From assembly GCA_016196065.1 (NCBI GenBank), contig JACPYL010000018.1:62001-126000 (forward strand): 64,000 bases of DNA. The letters run 5' to 3'. Position numbers and translations under genes: made by a program. The stretch comes from Acidobacteriota bacterium. GTDB lineage: Bacteria; Acidobacteriota; Terriglobia; Terriglobales; Acidobacteriaceae. This document shows, piece by piece, positions 1 through 7,787 of this stretch (positions within the stretch are counted from its first letter, which is position 1; each line of letters starts with the position of its first letter). The notes under the pieces were generated by a model. That model saw only the letters and a list, made by a program, of their open reading frames with translations, was not told the DNA's origin and did not search any database.

Positions 1-106
1 CGAGCATCTTTTCGTAGGACTGCTCCCACGAGGGTCCGGAATAGTCCAACACACCCCAACTGTCAGGTGCCGACGCGAACAGGAACCGTTCTGTGACTTC
101 GCTCAT
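1..106 (-). CDS. Sugar phosphate isomerase/epimerase-like protein, 5' end only
   Basis: Only the first 35 codons lie in the window; the gene runs off the left edge. The translation begins MSEVTERFLFASAPDSWGVL and continues with a PSWEQSYEKML stretch. The pattern 'A-P-x-S-W-G-V' near the N-terminus is typical of xylose isomerase-like TIM-barrel proteins (IolE/inosose dehydratase and relatives), where it forms the first beta strand. The ATG at 104-106 is preceded by an AAGGAAG ribosome-binding site and lies about 40 nt downstream of a good sigma70-type promoter carrying a LacI-like operator, which fits a sugar-catabolic gene. The precise substrate cannot be told from this fragment. Confidence 0.6.
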   Translation of the reverse strand, partial: MSEVTERFLFASAPDSWGVLDYSGPSWEQSYEKML

Positions 107-127
107 GCCGTCTTCCTTGGTGAGATC

Positions 128-181
128 ATATTCTAAACGATTATTAATTGGCTTATAACCTCGGAAGAGCCTGATTGTCAA
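128..181 (-). promoter_or_regulatory. Sigma70-type promoter with LacI-like operator at the start site
   Basis: On the minus strand a consensus -35 TTGACA (176-181) is followed after 17 nt by TTATAA (153-158). The expected start is near 146. The sequence ATATTCTAAACG (128-139) followed by ATTATTA overlaps that start and resembles the half-symmetric centre-CG operators of LacI-family regulators. The same 12-mer recurs at 284-295. The site drives the partial isomerase-like gene. Confidence 0.6.
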
Positions 182-283
182 GGACGTTTCCCGCGTCAGG
201 CGTTTCCAAATGTGGGTTCGCCGCGTTCAAGACTTGCCCGGAGAAATGCTAAGCCCTCCGCCTTCTTACGCTTGGAGCGACTA

Positions 284-302
284 ATATTCTAAACGTTTAG
301 CG
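284..302. promoter_or_regulatory. Palindromic LacI-family-type operator
   Basis: CTAAACGTTTAG (289-300) is a perfect 12-bp palindrome with a central CG, the hallmark of LacI/GalR-family operators. It is preceded by ATATT, so the 12-mer ATATTCTAAACG is shared exactly with the site at 128-139, 156 bp away. It sits between the LamG gene end and the promoter of the left-edge gene, a position suited to an upstream auxiliary operator. Confidence 0.5.
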
Positions 303-365
303 TATCCAAGAATGCATTCTTCTGCCTTCTCAGATGACCTCACCCAACGGAAGTACAGGCCTGGT

Positions 366-1145
366 TTACTGAACCTGCCCAGTCAGCTTGACCTCGTCAA
401 TGAACCCGATGAAATTCCGACGGAACTGGCACGTGTCACAGACAAAATTCGAAGCTCCGACTTGGAATCCAGCGTTCCCCAGTTTGGGCCCCGCGAAAGA
501 GTGGAGTTTCAGTGTTCCTTCGGCCTTGCCATTCACCATCAACTTGATGTTGGTGACCGTACCGATGGTGCTGTATTTGAGAACGAGCTTGTACCAGTTG
601 TTGATCGGAAAGGTGTCGAGCGAAGTGACGAACTGTATGCTCCCGTCGGCGCCGCACACTCCTCCGACAAATTTCTGAAGCGGCAACGAATAGGTAATCG
701 AGTACGTCACCAGGCAGGCGCCGCTGCCATTCGTAATCATTTTGCCGGCTACAAGATCGCCGAAGGCATCCAGCGTAGTTCCACCGGTCGGCATGGCTAA
801 CGCCGATAGGGTGAAGCTCTGCACCTGATTGAGGAGCGGCGCATTCCCCGCCGTCTGCGCCAGAACGACGTAGTCAACGTCGGGCGAGGCGTTCAAGGAA
901 AACTTCCCGCCGCCTTTGGTGACGTTCGAACTGTAAGTCAAAGCTCCGTGCACCGTTCCATCCAGGTGAAAAGGACCACTATCGGTGGCCACCGTCACCG
1001 GAGCGCCGTTCGGACCCTTATTAAACTGATAGCGCAGAATTGTGGCCTGAGGCGCCAGCTGCGAGAATGCGGAAGCAACGAGAAACAGGCAAAAGAAGCA
1101 GCCCAGCGTGCGTCTACCGACCATAAGGCTTTTCCCCACTTTCAA
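366..1145 (-). CDS. Secreted LamG/concanavalin A-like domain protein
   Basis: The 259-residue protein opens with a basic stretch and a hydrophobic core (FFCLFLVASAFS) followed by an Ala-Gln rich cleavage region, so it is probably exported. The mature part is a single LamG/ConA-like beta-sandwich. Supporting features are an early RYQFN strand, a central stretch around 'INNWYKLVLKYS', then 'IKLMVNGKAEGTL', and the closing 'NFIGFIDEVKLTG' strand, which is the usual end of LamG domains (Phe-x-Gly-x-Ile-Asp-Glu-Val). Four cysteines lie in the second half. Such domains bind glycans or proteins; no catalytic residues are seen. The gene stands alone, with no close upstream partner on its strand. Confidence 0.7.
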   Translation of the reverse strand: MKVGKSLMVGRRTLGCFFCLFLVASAFSQLAPQATILRYQFNKGPNGAPVTVATDSGPFHLDGTVHGALTYSSNVTKGGGKFSLNASPDVDYVVLAQTAGNAPLLNQVQSFTLSALAMPTGGTTLDAFGDLVAGKMITNGSGACLVTYSITYSLPLQKFVGGVCGADGSIQFVTSLDTFPINNWYKLVLKYSTIGTVTNIKLMVNGKAEGTLKLHSFAGPKLGNAGFQVGASNFVCDTCQFRRNFIGFIDEVKLTGQVQ

Positions 1146-1212
1146 GAATGGAATCAGAAGTCAAACTGTCGATGATAGGTGCATACCCACATCTACTTTG
1201 TAAAAATATCGT

Positions 1213-1243
1213 AAATAAAAAAGGCGGCCACCATGGCCGCCTT
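1213..1243 (-). terminator. Rho-independent terminator of the aldehyde dehydrogenase gene
   Basis: On the minus strand a 9-bp stem AAGGCGGCC/GGCCGCCTT (1221-1229 with 1235-1243) and a 5-nt loop are followed by TTTTTTATTTAC. It lies just beyond the stop codon of the aldehyde dehydrogenase gene at 1259. Confidence 0.85.
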
Positions 1244-1258
1244 GGAACATTTCTCGCG

Positions 1259-2764
1259 CTAAATCCGTGTACACACCGCCTTGGTTTGGGTATAGAGATC
1301 GAGCACGTCCTTACCCATTTCGCGGCCCCATCCGGACTGTTTATAGCCTCCGAAGGGCAGACCAGCGTCGAAAATATTGAAGCAGTTTATCCAAACGGTG
1401 CCGGCACGCAGCACCGCTGCAGTCCGGTGCGCTTTGGATAGATCGCGCGTCCAGATACCTGCGGCTAAGCCGTACACGCTGTTGTTGGCCCGGATAGCGA
1501 GTTCTTCAGGATCATCGAACGGCGTTGCGACCACCACCGGTCCGAAGATTTCTTCCTGCACAATCCGCATATCGTCCTTGGTATCGACTAATACGGTCGG
1601 TTCGACGAAGTATCCTTTATCGCCGAACTTCTTGCCGCCAGTCACAGCACGAGCGCCTTCGGCCATGCCGATGTCGAGGTAGTCACACACGCGCCGAAGT
1701 TGCTCGTCGGAAACCAGCGGTCCCATGCTGGTCTCGGGATCCATGCCAGGCCCGACCTTGATCTTCTTCGCCTGCGCGGACACTCCTTCTACGACCTGAT
1801 CAAACGCGGACCGTTCGACAAATAGACGCGATCCGGCGCAGCAGGTTTGTCCCTGGTTGAAGAAGATCGCGCTCGCTGCGCCACCGATAGCGGCGTCGAG
1901 GTCCGCATCCTTGAACACCACGTTCGGCGACTTCCCTCCCAGTTCGAGCGTGACTTTTTTCAGGTTGCCGGTCGCAGCATACACAATCAGTTTGCCAACT
2001 TCGGTCGACCCGGTGAACGCAACTTTGTCTACGTCCGGATGCGCAGCCAGAGCCGCTCCCGCAGTTTCGCCAAATCCGGGGACGATGTTGACCACGCCGT
2101 CCGGGAACCCAGCTTCCATGATCAGTTCGCCGAGAAGCAGCGCCGTGAGCGGTGTTTGCTCCGCCGGCTTCAGGATCACGGTGTTCCCTGCTGCCAACGC
2201 CGGGCCCAACTTCCACGCCGCCATGAGTAACGGGAAATTCCACGGAATGATCTGCGCCACCACACCGACCGGCTCCCGCAACGTGTAAGCGAGATACTTC
2301 GCCTTCGGCGTATAAGGAACGGAGAGTGGAATCGTAGTTCCTTCCAGTTTGTTCGCCCATCCTGCCATGTAGCGGAAGAGATCGGCGGCTAGGGGAACGT
2401 CCGCGGCGCGAGCGACCGTGAGGGGCTTGCCGTTATCGAGTGTTTCCAGCATTGCGAACTTTTCCACGTTCGCTTCGATCAGATCGCCCAGCTTCCAGAT
2501 CAGCTTGCCGCGCTGGGTTGCGCTCATGCGCGGCCACGGACCACTCTCAAACGCCTTCCGCGCGGCTTTCACGGCCGCGTCGACATCGCCTTTGTCGCCC
2601 TCCGCGACGTGGGCCAAAATTTCGCCGGTCGCGGGGTTATAGGTAGCAAAAGTCTTGCCCGAGATGGCCGTCACCCACTTGCCATCAATCAGCATCTTGC
2701 GCGGTTTATCGATGAACTCGGCAACGCCCGAATCAATCTGAACTGGAGAAATTACGGCACCCAT
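1259..2764 (-). CDS. NAD(P)-dependent aldehyde dehydrogenase
   Basis: This 501-residue protein is a full-length ALDH-superfamily enzyme that oxidises an aldehyde to a carboxylate with NAD(P). The Rossmann-fold signature IPWNFP is at about residues 173-178. The general-base Glu is in LELGGKSP (about E274), and the nucleophilic Cys is in FNQGQTCCAGSR (C308, with C309 adjacent). The 'EEIFGPVV' and 'PFGGYKQSGWGRE' segments near the C-terminus are standard for ALDH1/2-like and betaine-aldehyde-type enzymes. The ATG is preceded by AAGGAGG at close spacing, fixing the start. The gene has its own terminator and no operon partner, so the physiological substrate is unknown; the pattern favours a broad-specificity aliphatic or aromatic aldehyde dehydrogenase. 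Confidence 0.93.
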   Translation of the reverse strand: MGAVISPVQIDSGVAEFIDKPRKMLIDGKWVTAISGKTFATYNPATGEILAHVAEGDKGDVDAAVKAARKAFESGPWPRMSATQRGKLIWKLGDLIEANVEKFAMLETLDNGKPLTVARAADVPLAADLFRYMAGWANKLEGTTIPLSVPYTPKAKYLAYTLREPVGVVAQIIPWNFPLLMAAWKLGPALAAGNTVILKPAEQTPLTALLLGELIMEAGFPDGVVNIVPGFGETAGAALAAHPDVDKVAFTGSTEVGKLIVYAATGNLKKVTLELGGKSPNVVFKDADLDAAIGGAASAIFFNQGQTCCAGSRLFVERSAFDQVVEGVSAQAKKIKVGPGMDPETSMGPLVSDEQLRRVCDYLDIGMAEGARAVTGGKKFGDKGYFVEPTVLVDTKDDMRIVQEEIFGPVVVATPFDDPEELAIRANNSVYGLAAGIWTRDLSKAHRTAAVLRAGTVWINCFNIFDAGLPFGGYKQSGWGREMGKDVLDLYTQTKAVCTRI

Positions 2765-2934
2765 AGAACCTCCTTAGAAAGCACAATCCCACAAATGTGT
2801 TTTGGCAGGAAACAAATCCTAGAGATGGTAATCCCGGGGCGGATGGAAGGCAATCGGGTGAACCGGGGAATCGGCCGGGACCAGGAGCTAAAGGCCGTCT
2901 CGCCTTGCCCCCTTTATTGCACCGTCACGGAACC

Positions 2935-3885
2935 TCAGTCGATGCCGTGAATACGCATGCTCACCAGATCGTCGATGCTGAGGTTCTGCATACCGCGTGA
3001 CTTCATCCCGGCGATGTACTCCGGCGTGACGTTGTGGATGCGCATGGCGATCAATTGATCCGGCTCGGGATGCTTATAGCCGAGCCCTTGTAGCTTGCCG
3101 ATGAACTCGGGCGACACGCCATGAATGCGGAATGCAATGAGTTCTTCAAGGTCCACGTGATCGTAGCCGCACTTCTTCAATTCCTGGACCCACTCCGGAG
3201 TCGCGCCATGGATTCGCATGGCGATCAGCGTGTCTTCGTCAGGAGAGTAACCGGCCTGACGCAGCGTGCGCACCATTTCCGGCGACACGCCGTGAATGCG
3301 GAACGCCACCAGTTTGTCGCTATCGGTGGCGCTGGTCCCAGCCGCGCGTAGAGCTTCGATAAATTCCTTATTCACATTGAAAATCCGGAACGCGACGAGT
3401 TTGTCGCTGTCCAGATCGGAGAGATGTTCCTCTTTCATCTGCCGCGCAAAGTCGAGGCTGACGTCCTGCACTGCCATGCTGTATTGCTGTTCCTCGTCCA
3501 CCGAAAATCCGACCGACTGCATCTGCCGGGCGTAATCGGGATTCGGCTCGAAGTGGAAGTTGCCGGCACCTTCGCCATCCTTGAGATAGCCTTCGCAATC
3601 GATCTTGCCGGCGTCGCGTGTCACGACGAAGTGCACATCCTGGCGCCCGGCTTTCGAGAAATCTACGCCCTGGAACGTGCTCGACGGCCAGTCTGATTCG
3701 TGATTCGAATTTCCGCCGTGATGATGCTCGATCAACGAGAACTCGACCTTGCCGGTCTGGTCAGACTTGTGGATCGTCCAATCGCCGGTCCGCGGACTAT
3801 TCGAGCCTTTGGCGCTCTTTGCAACCACGCCGAAGACAAGACACAAACCGAATACCAGAAATGCCAGCGCTCGCCACACTCTCAT
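2935..3885 (-). CDS. Exported protein with 28-29-residue repeats shared with the adjacent M56 protein
   Basis: The 316-residue product has an N-terminal signal peptide or anchor (hydrophobic residues about 5-22). A beta-rich region of about 100 residues follows, containing 'GKVEFSLIEHHHGG' and 'DVHFVVTRDAGKIDCEGYL'. From about residue 130 to the end it is built of imperfect 28-29-residue repeats of the type D-x-L-I-A-M/F-R-I-H-G-V-S/T-P-E-x-I-x-x-L-x-x-x-G-Y, with anchor leucines near 163, 192, 220, 249, 278 and 307. The same repeat forms the C-terminal domain of the M56 protein encoded 36 bp upstream, so the two very likely act together, perhaps by repeat-repeat contact outside the membrane. 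No enzymatic motif is visible, and the name of the repeat family is not known to me. Confidence 0.75.
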   Translation of the reverse strand: MRVWRALAFLVFGLCLVFGVVAKSAKGSNSPRTGDWTIHKSDQTGKVEFSLIEHHHGGNSNHESDWPSSTFQGVDFSKAGRQDVHFVVTRDAGKIDCEGYLKDGEGAGNFHFEPNPDYARQMQSVGFSVDEEQQYSMAVQDVSLDFARQMKEEHLSDLDSDKLVAFRIFNVNKEFIEALRAAGTSATDSDKLVAFRIHGVSPEMVRTLRQAGYSPDEDTLIAMRIHGATPEWVQELKKCGYDHVDLEELIAFRIHGVSPEFIGKLQGLGYKHPEPDQLIAMRIHNVTPEYIAGMKSRGMQNLSIDDLVSMRIHGID

Positions 3886-3921
3886 GATCGATCTCCTGAA
3901 ATGCGCTTTCAGAACTTGTTG

Positions 3922-5766
3922 CTAGATCTCGCCCGCTTTATCCAGCACGCCGAGTTGCCGGAGTTGAATCAGTTTTTCCATGGTCAGGTTCTGGAAGCCA
4001 TGCTTGCGGGCCCGCTCGATGAACTCGGGCGTCACGCCCTGCACTTTCGCGTCAATCAGTTCATCGACGTCGAACTTGAATCCCGCCGCCTGCAACGCCT
4101 TGATGTATTCCGGCGTTATGCCTTGCACGCGCATGGCGATGATTTCGTCGGCGTTCGGCTTCAAGCCCAGGGCGCGTATTTCACGGACATACTCGGCCGT
4201 CACACCCTGCACCTTCATGCCGATAATCTCGTCGCCACCGGCCTCGATCCCCTCCGCCTTGAGCGCATTCACATATTCCGGAGTGACACTCTGCACTTTC
4301 ATCGCGATGATTTCGTCGGCGTCTGGCTTGAATCCCGCCGCTTGCATGGCCCGGATATATTCCCCATCGATGCCTTGCACTTTCATGGCAATGATTTCGT
4401 CAACCGGCGCGGTCACACCAGTGGCGCGCAGTCCGCGAATATATTCGGGCGTCACTCCCTGGACCTTCATGGCGATAAGATCGTCGACATCCGGATGCAG
4501 GCCCTCCGCTTGAATTTCGCGTATGTAAGGCGCCGTGACACCTTGAATTTTCATCGCAACCAGTTCATCGACGTCCACATCGCCCAATCCGGCTGCCTTG
4601 ATTGAGTCGATGTAGGAACCGGCTGATTCCGGCGTTTCGGGAGTTTCGGGAACTTCTGGCGTCGAGACGCGCGACGCCTTGGCCGGGGCTTTCGGAGCTG
4701 TAACCGCTTTTGGCGGCTGCGGAGCAGCCGGTACGGCTTGTGCGCTCACCTTGCGAGCGATGCCGATGCCAAAAATGGCATTCCCCGCCAGCAGCGCGAC
4801 CGTCAGGCATAACGCGCTCGAAGTCAGTCCGATGCCACGAATTCCAGAACGCAGATTGCCGATCCCGAGCAAGCGCATGATGCGCGCCGATAGCGGACCG
4901 CGGTTCGCAGCCATCGCGAGCGCCGGAGCGACTCGCCACTCTTCCATCATCGTGAGGGCGCGGGCATACTCCAGAGCGTTGCCGCACAGCGCAATCGCAG
5001 CATCATCACAGCAATTCTCGCGCTCCAAGCGAATGCGCCGATTCAACCACCACACCGCCGGGTGATAGAACAACAAAGTCTCAACCACTACCTGGAAAGC
5101 GTTGACGAACGAATCCAGCCGCTTGATATGCGCCAGTTCATGAACGATCACAGCCTGCAGTTGCGCGTCGGAAAGCCCAGTCAGCGCCGTGAGCGGCAGA
5201 AATACGATGGGACGAAACCATCCGATGACAGCCGGTGCGTCGAGCCACTGGCATTGCGCATAACGAATCGCCCGCGTCAGTCCAAGACGGTTCTGCAATT
5301 CAGAACAGATTTCGCTCAGCTCGGTGCTCACCGGGACAGACTGCCTCCGGCGCATCCGTTCCAGCAGAAAGAATCCGCCAGCACTTCGCATACTGAAAAT
5401 CGCGACGCCAATCAGCCACAGTTGCACGACGATCGGGAACAAGTCAGGAGCATTCGAACCGGTCGTTGCGGAGACATGCGCAGGCGCCTTCCACACCGCA
5501 ACCGGCGAGAGTACGGCCGCTGGCGCCGCCGGTGCCGAAGTCGAAACGGCATCTGCGTTGCGGTAGTAGGAAAATGTTGCGACCGGAGCCGCGAACATCA
5601 GCAACAAAGTTGCAACCGCCAACAGGTAGCGCGCCGAAGCTTTGCGGAAGGGCGCCATTGCGACTGCAGCCAGCGCCGCCAACGCTGTTCCCTGCCATAC
5701 GAAATGCAACAGCGCCCATCCTGCGGGCCGCATCACTTCAGGAGATAGCCAGTTCGTCACGGTCAT
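3922..5766 (-). CDS. BlaR1-like M56 family metallopeptidase with C-terminal 28-residue repeats
   Basis: The 614-residue protein resembles the BlaR1/MecR1 sensor-transducers that cleave or inactivate a BlaI-type repressor. Hydrophobic segments lie at about 15-38, 47-66 and 110-135. The zinc-protease motif HELAH is at residues 209-213, with a downstream ERENCCDD segment (about 248-255) supplying the third ligand. A further membrane segment lies at about 313-337. In place of a penicillin-binding sensor domain, the C-terminal part has a Pro/Ala linker. After it come seven exact 28-residue repeats (anchor Leu/Ile at 402, 430, 458, 486, 514, 542 and 570) and one partial repeat. The start overlaps the blaI-like stop by 4 bp, and the next gene carries the same repeat. 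The inducing signal is unknown. Confidence 0.9.
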   Translation of the reverse strand: MTVTNWLSPEVMRPAGWALLHFVWQGTALAALAAVAMAPFRKASARYLLAVATLLLMFAAPVATFSYYRNADAVSTSAPAAPAAVLSPVAVWKAPAHVSATTGSNAPDLFPIVVQLWLIGVAIFSMRSAGGFFLLERMRRRQSVPVSTELSEICSELQNRLGLTRAIRYAQCQWLDAPAVIGWFRPIVFLPLTALTGLSDAQLQAVIVHELAHIKRLDSFVNAFQVVVETLLFYHPAVWWLNRRIRLERENCCDDAAIALCGNALEYARALTMMEEWRVAPALAMAANRGPLSARIMRLLGIGNLRSGIRGIGLTSSALCLTVALLAGNAIFGIGIARKVSAQAVPAAPQPPKAVTAPKAPAKASRVSTPEVPETPETPESAGSYIDSIKAAGLGDVDVDELVAMKIQGVTAPYIREIQAEGLHPDVDDLIAMKVQGVTPEYIRGLRATGVTAPVDEIIAMKVQGIDGEYIRAMQAAGFKPDADEIIAMKVQSVTPEYVNALKAEGIEAGGDEIIGMKVQGVTAEYVREIRALGLKPNADEIIAMRVQGITPEYIKALQAAGFKFDVDELIDAKVQGVTPEFIERARKHGFQNLTMEKLIQLRQLGVLDKAGEI

Positions 5767-6149
5767 CGGCGGTTCCTTTCATGTTCGTTCAGCAGACGGC
5801 GCAATTCCTCGATCTCTTCGCGCGAAGTCTTGGTGCCGGCGAGCGCATGCAGCATCAGTTGGCTTGCGGAGCCTTCAAAAACGCGCTCTAACATATCGCT
5901 AGCCAGTTGGCGCTTAGTCTGCTCGGCGGGCAGGCATGCTTCATAGACGTGCGCACGCTGTGTTTCGTTTCGCCGAACCGTCCCTTTGGCCGTCATTATT
6001 TGCAGAAATTTCAGGACGCTGGTGTATCCAATATCTTTCTTCTCACCAAGCGCATCGTGAACCTCGCGCACGGTGGACGGACCGCGCGTCCACAGCACAC
6101 GCAGGATTTCCAGCTCCGAAGCGGTAGGCTTTTGCGGGGGTTGCTTCAT
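5763..6149 (-). CDS. BlaI/MecI/CopY-family transcriptional repressor
   Basis: From the ATG at 6149 the protein has 128 residues, the normal size for this family. It has an N-terminal winged helix: 'TASELEILRVLWTRGPSTVREV', then 'GYTSVLKFLQIMTAKGTVRR', where YTSVLKFLQ is the recognition helix. The C-terminal helices are those used for dimerisation. A longer reading frame exists upstream, but it runs through the operator and promoter and is rejected as the start. The gene overlaps the M56 gene by 4 bp (ATGA), as in classical blaI-blaR1 pairs. Two tandem dyad operators directly upstream imply autorepression. The -10 element ends about 8 nt before the ATG, so the transcript is probably leaderless. 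Confidence 0.9.
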   Translation of the reverse strand: MKQPPQKPTASELEILRVLWTRGPSTVREVHDALGEKKDIGYTSVLKFLQIMTAKGTVRRNETQRAHVYEACLPAEQTKRQLASDMLERVFEGSASQLMLHALAGTKTSREEIEELRRLLNEHERNRR

Positions 6150-6157
6150 GGGATGGG

Positions 6158-6202
6158 ACAATACTACGAAGGCATTCGTAGTGTCAACGAAAATCTTCGT
6201 AG
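6158..6202 (-). promoter_or_regulatory. Autoregulated promoter of the blaI-type operon with two tandem operators
   Basis: On the minus strand TTGACA (6182-6187) and TATTGT (6158-6163) are separated by exactly 18 nt. That spacer is itself a perfect dyad, CTACGAAGGCATTCGTAG on the plus strand (6164-6181; 7-bp arms, 4-nt centre). A second, near-perfect copy, CAACGAA-AATC-TTCGTAG, lies at 6185-6202, 21 bp from the first (two helical turns). A repressor bound at the first site would fill the whole spacer. Confidence 0.8.
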
Positions 6203-6228
6203 ATACCGCAAACTCATCTTTTTCTCGG

Positions 6229-6293
6229 CTGTCATCCTGAGCGGAGCATGAATTTCGCGAAGCGAAACTCATGTGGAGTCGAAGGACCCCTAC
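6229..6293. repeat. Degenerate dispersed intergenic repeat (GTCATCCTGAGC type)
   Basis: The segment beginning CTGTCATCCTGAGCGGAGC, followed by an ATTTCGCGAAGCGAAACT inverted segment and ending AGTCGAAGGACCCC, resembles a short non-coding repeat common in related genomes. It shares its first bases with the 31-bp repeats at 19037, 28651 and 47354. It lies between the blaI-type promoter and the phosphatase gene. Confidence 0.45.
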
Positions 6294-6421
6294 ACTTCGT
6301 CCTGCTCGACGCCGTAGCAAGGCATTATCCCCGCGAGCCAAGGGGGCATGGGCCGGAGGGCGCCCCGCGATTAGTTCCGCCCCCGAACATCCTCTGGGTG
6401 TTCGGCACTATAATCACGCCG

Positions 6422-7660
6422 ATGGCCAGCGATCCCTTCCTGTCGTGGGCGAACCGGACCGTGCTACGCCCGGGACGCGACGTGCCGTACCTGAGCATCC
6501 AGGACATCGTAGTTTTCGTTCGCGATCTGGAAGTGAGTAAGCGGTTCTACGTCGACCTGCTGGGTTTCGAACTGGTGACGGACCAGTGTCTTCCCACCGG
6601 CGTCCGTTGGATTGAGGTGGCACCTCCCGACGGCAGCGCCAATCTTGCGCTGGTTGAGCCCAAGCCTGACCGTCCCGAATACAAGCTGATTGGCGGCTAC
6701 CGCTGGGTTCTCTTCATGACAGAAGATGTCCACGCCACGTACAAGGAATGGAGTGAACGCGGGGTTCGATTTTTGTTTGCGCCAGAGACGCCGGGTTGGG
6801 GCGGGACCTATACACGGTTCGAGGATCCAGACGGGAATGCGTTTGGACTCGAAGGGTTCGATGAGGTAAGGCGAAGCCTGGAATTGCAGCGGAAAGAACA
6901 GGCGGAAAAACTCGAAGCCGAACGCCGCGTTGCCCACGAACTGGAAATCGCCCGGCAGGTGCAGGCGCGGTTGTTTCCTCAGATTCAGCCGGAGTTGAAG
7001 ACCGTTGAGTACGCAGGCATTTGCCTGCAGGCGCGGCAGGTCGGAGGGGACTATTTCGATTTCCTGAACCTCGGGACGCAGCGGCTGGGGCTGATCATCG
7101 GCGACGTTTCCGGCAAGGGGATCGCCGCCGCTCTGCTGATGGCGAATCTGCAGGCCAGCCTCCGGAGCCAGTCGGCGCTGGCCTTCGATCAGCCCGAAGC
7201 ATTGCTAAGATCCGTCAATCGCCTGTTCTATGAGAACACCCATGACAGCGCCTACGCCTCGCTTCTGTTTGCCGACTACGACGACGCGACGCGGCGACTG
7301 CGCTACGCCAATTGCGGACATCTGTGTGGCCTCTTGCTGCGAAGCGATGGCAGCATTGAGAAGCTGGGGTCGACCAGCATGTTGCTGGGGCTCTTCGAGG
7401 AATGGGATTGCTGCATGCAGGAGCAAGAACTCTTTCCAGGCGACGTGCTCGCGCTCTACACCGACGGCGTTACCGAAGCCACTAACGATCAAGGAGAAGA
7501 ATTTGGCGAGCGGCTACTGATTGAAGCGCTGCAGCAACATCGGGAATTGTCGTGCCAGGCCTTGCTGGCCGCAATCGTGGACGGCGTTCGGCACTTCGGA
7601 TCTCAGGAACAACAAGACGACATAACGGCAATCGTCGCGAAGTTCAAGGCCAGCGAGTAA
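6422..7660 (+). CDS. VOC (glyoxalase-like) domain fused to SpoIIE-type PP2C phosphatase
   Basis: Starting at the ATG at 6422 the protein has 412 residues. Residues about 24-145 form a vicinal-oxygen-chelate domain ('IQDIVVFVRDLEVSKRFYVD', ending 'TRFEDPDGNAFGLEGF'). Residues about 150-185 are a charged coiled-coil linker. Residues about 195-412 form an RsbU/SpoIIE-like Ser/Thr phosphatase, with metal-binding Asp in VGGDYFDF (D210), in IIGDVSGKG (D228) and in LYTDGVTEA. RsbU-type phosphatases dephosphorylate anti-anti-sigma proteins in partner-switching pathways; the VOC domain probably senses a small molecule or metal. The frame stays open upstream, but that stretch overlaps a repeat, so 6422 is preferred. 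No anti-sigma genes are adjacent. Confidence 0.88.
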   Translation: MASDPFLSWANRTVLRPGRDVPYLSIQDIVVFVRDLEVSKRFYVDLLGFELVTDQCLPTGVRWIEVAPPDGSANLALVEPKPDRPEYKLIGGYRWVLFMTEDVHATYKEWSERGVRFLFAPETPGWGGTYTRFEDPDGNAFGLEGFDEVRRSLELQRKEQAEKLEAERRVAHELEIARQVQARLFPQIQPELKTVEYAGICLQARQVGGDYFDFLNLGTQRLGLIIGDVSGKGIAAALLMANLQASLRSQSALAFDQPEALLRSVNRLFYENTHDSAYASLLFADYDDATRRLRYANCGHLCGLLLRSDGSIEKLGSTSMLLGLFEEWDCCMQEQELFPGDVLALYTDGVTEATNDQGEEFGERLLIEALQQHRELSCQALLAAIVDGVRHFGSQEQQDDITAIVAKFKASE

Positions 7661-7720
7661 CACAACGGAAATGCAGGAAACCGTTGTGGAAGAGCGGGAA
7701 TGTCGAACCGCTATGGAAGA

Positions 7721-7772
7721 GCGGCCCTTCAGGGCCGCGTAAGCCTGAAAATCGATGAGGGCTTCAGCCCTC
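7721..7772. repeat. Two consecutive TTCA-loop hairpins
   Basis: GCGGCCC-TTCA-GGGCCGC (7721-7738) and GAGGGC-TTCA-GCCCTC (7757-7772) are perfect inverted repeats with the same TTCA loop, 18 nt apart. They lie in the space between convergent genes. There is no T tract, so they look like a dispersed palindromic element rather than a standard terminator. Confidence 0.6.
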
Positions 7773-7787
7773 GTGGTCGTCGTAGAC

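Noticed and set aside
2935-5766. CRISPR-like periodicity in the repeated DNA of the M56 region
   Set aside because: The 84-bp period encodes 28-residue protein repeats that vary at the DNA level; there are no unique spacers.
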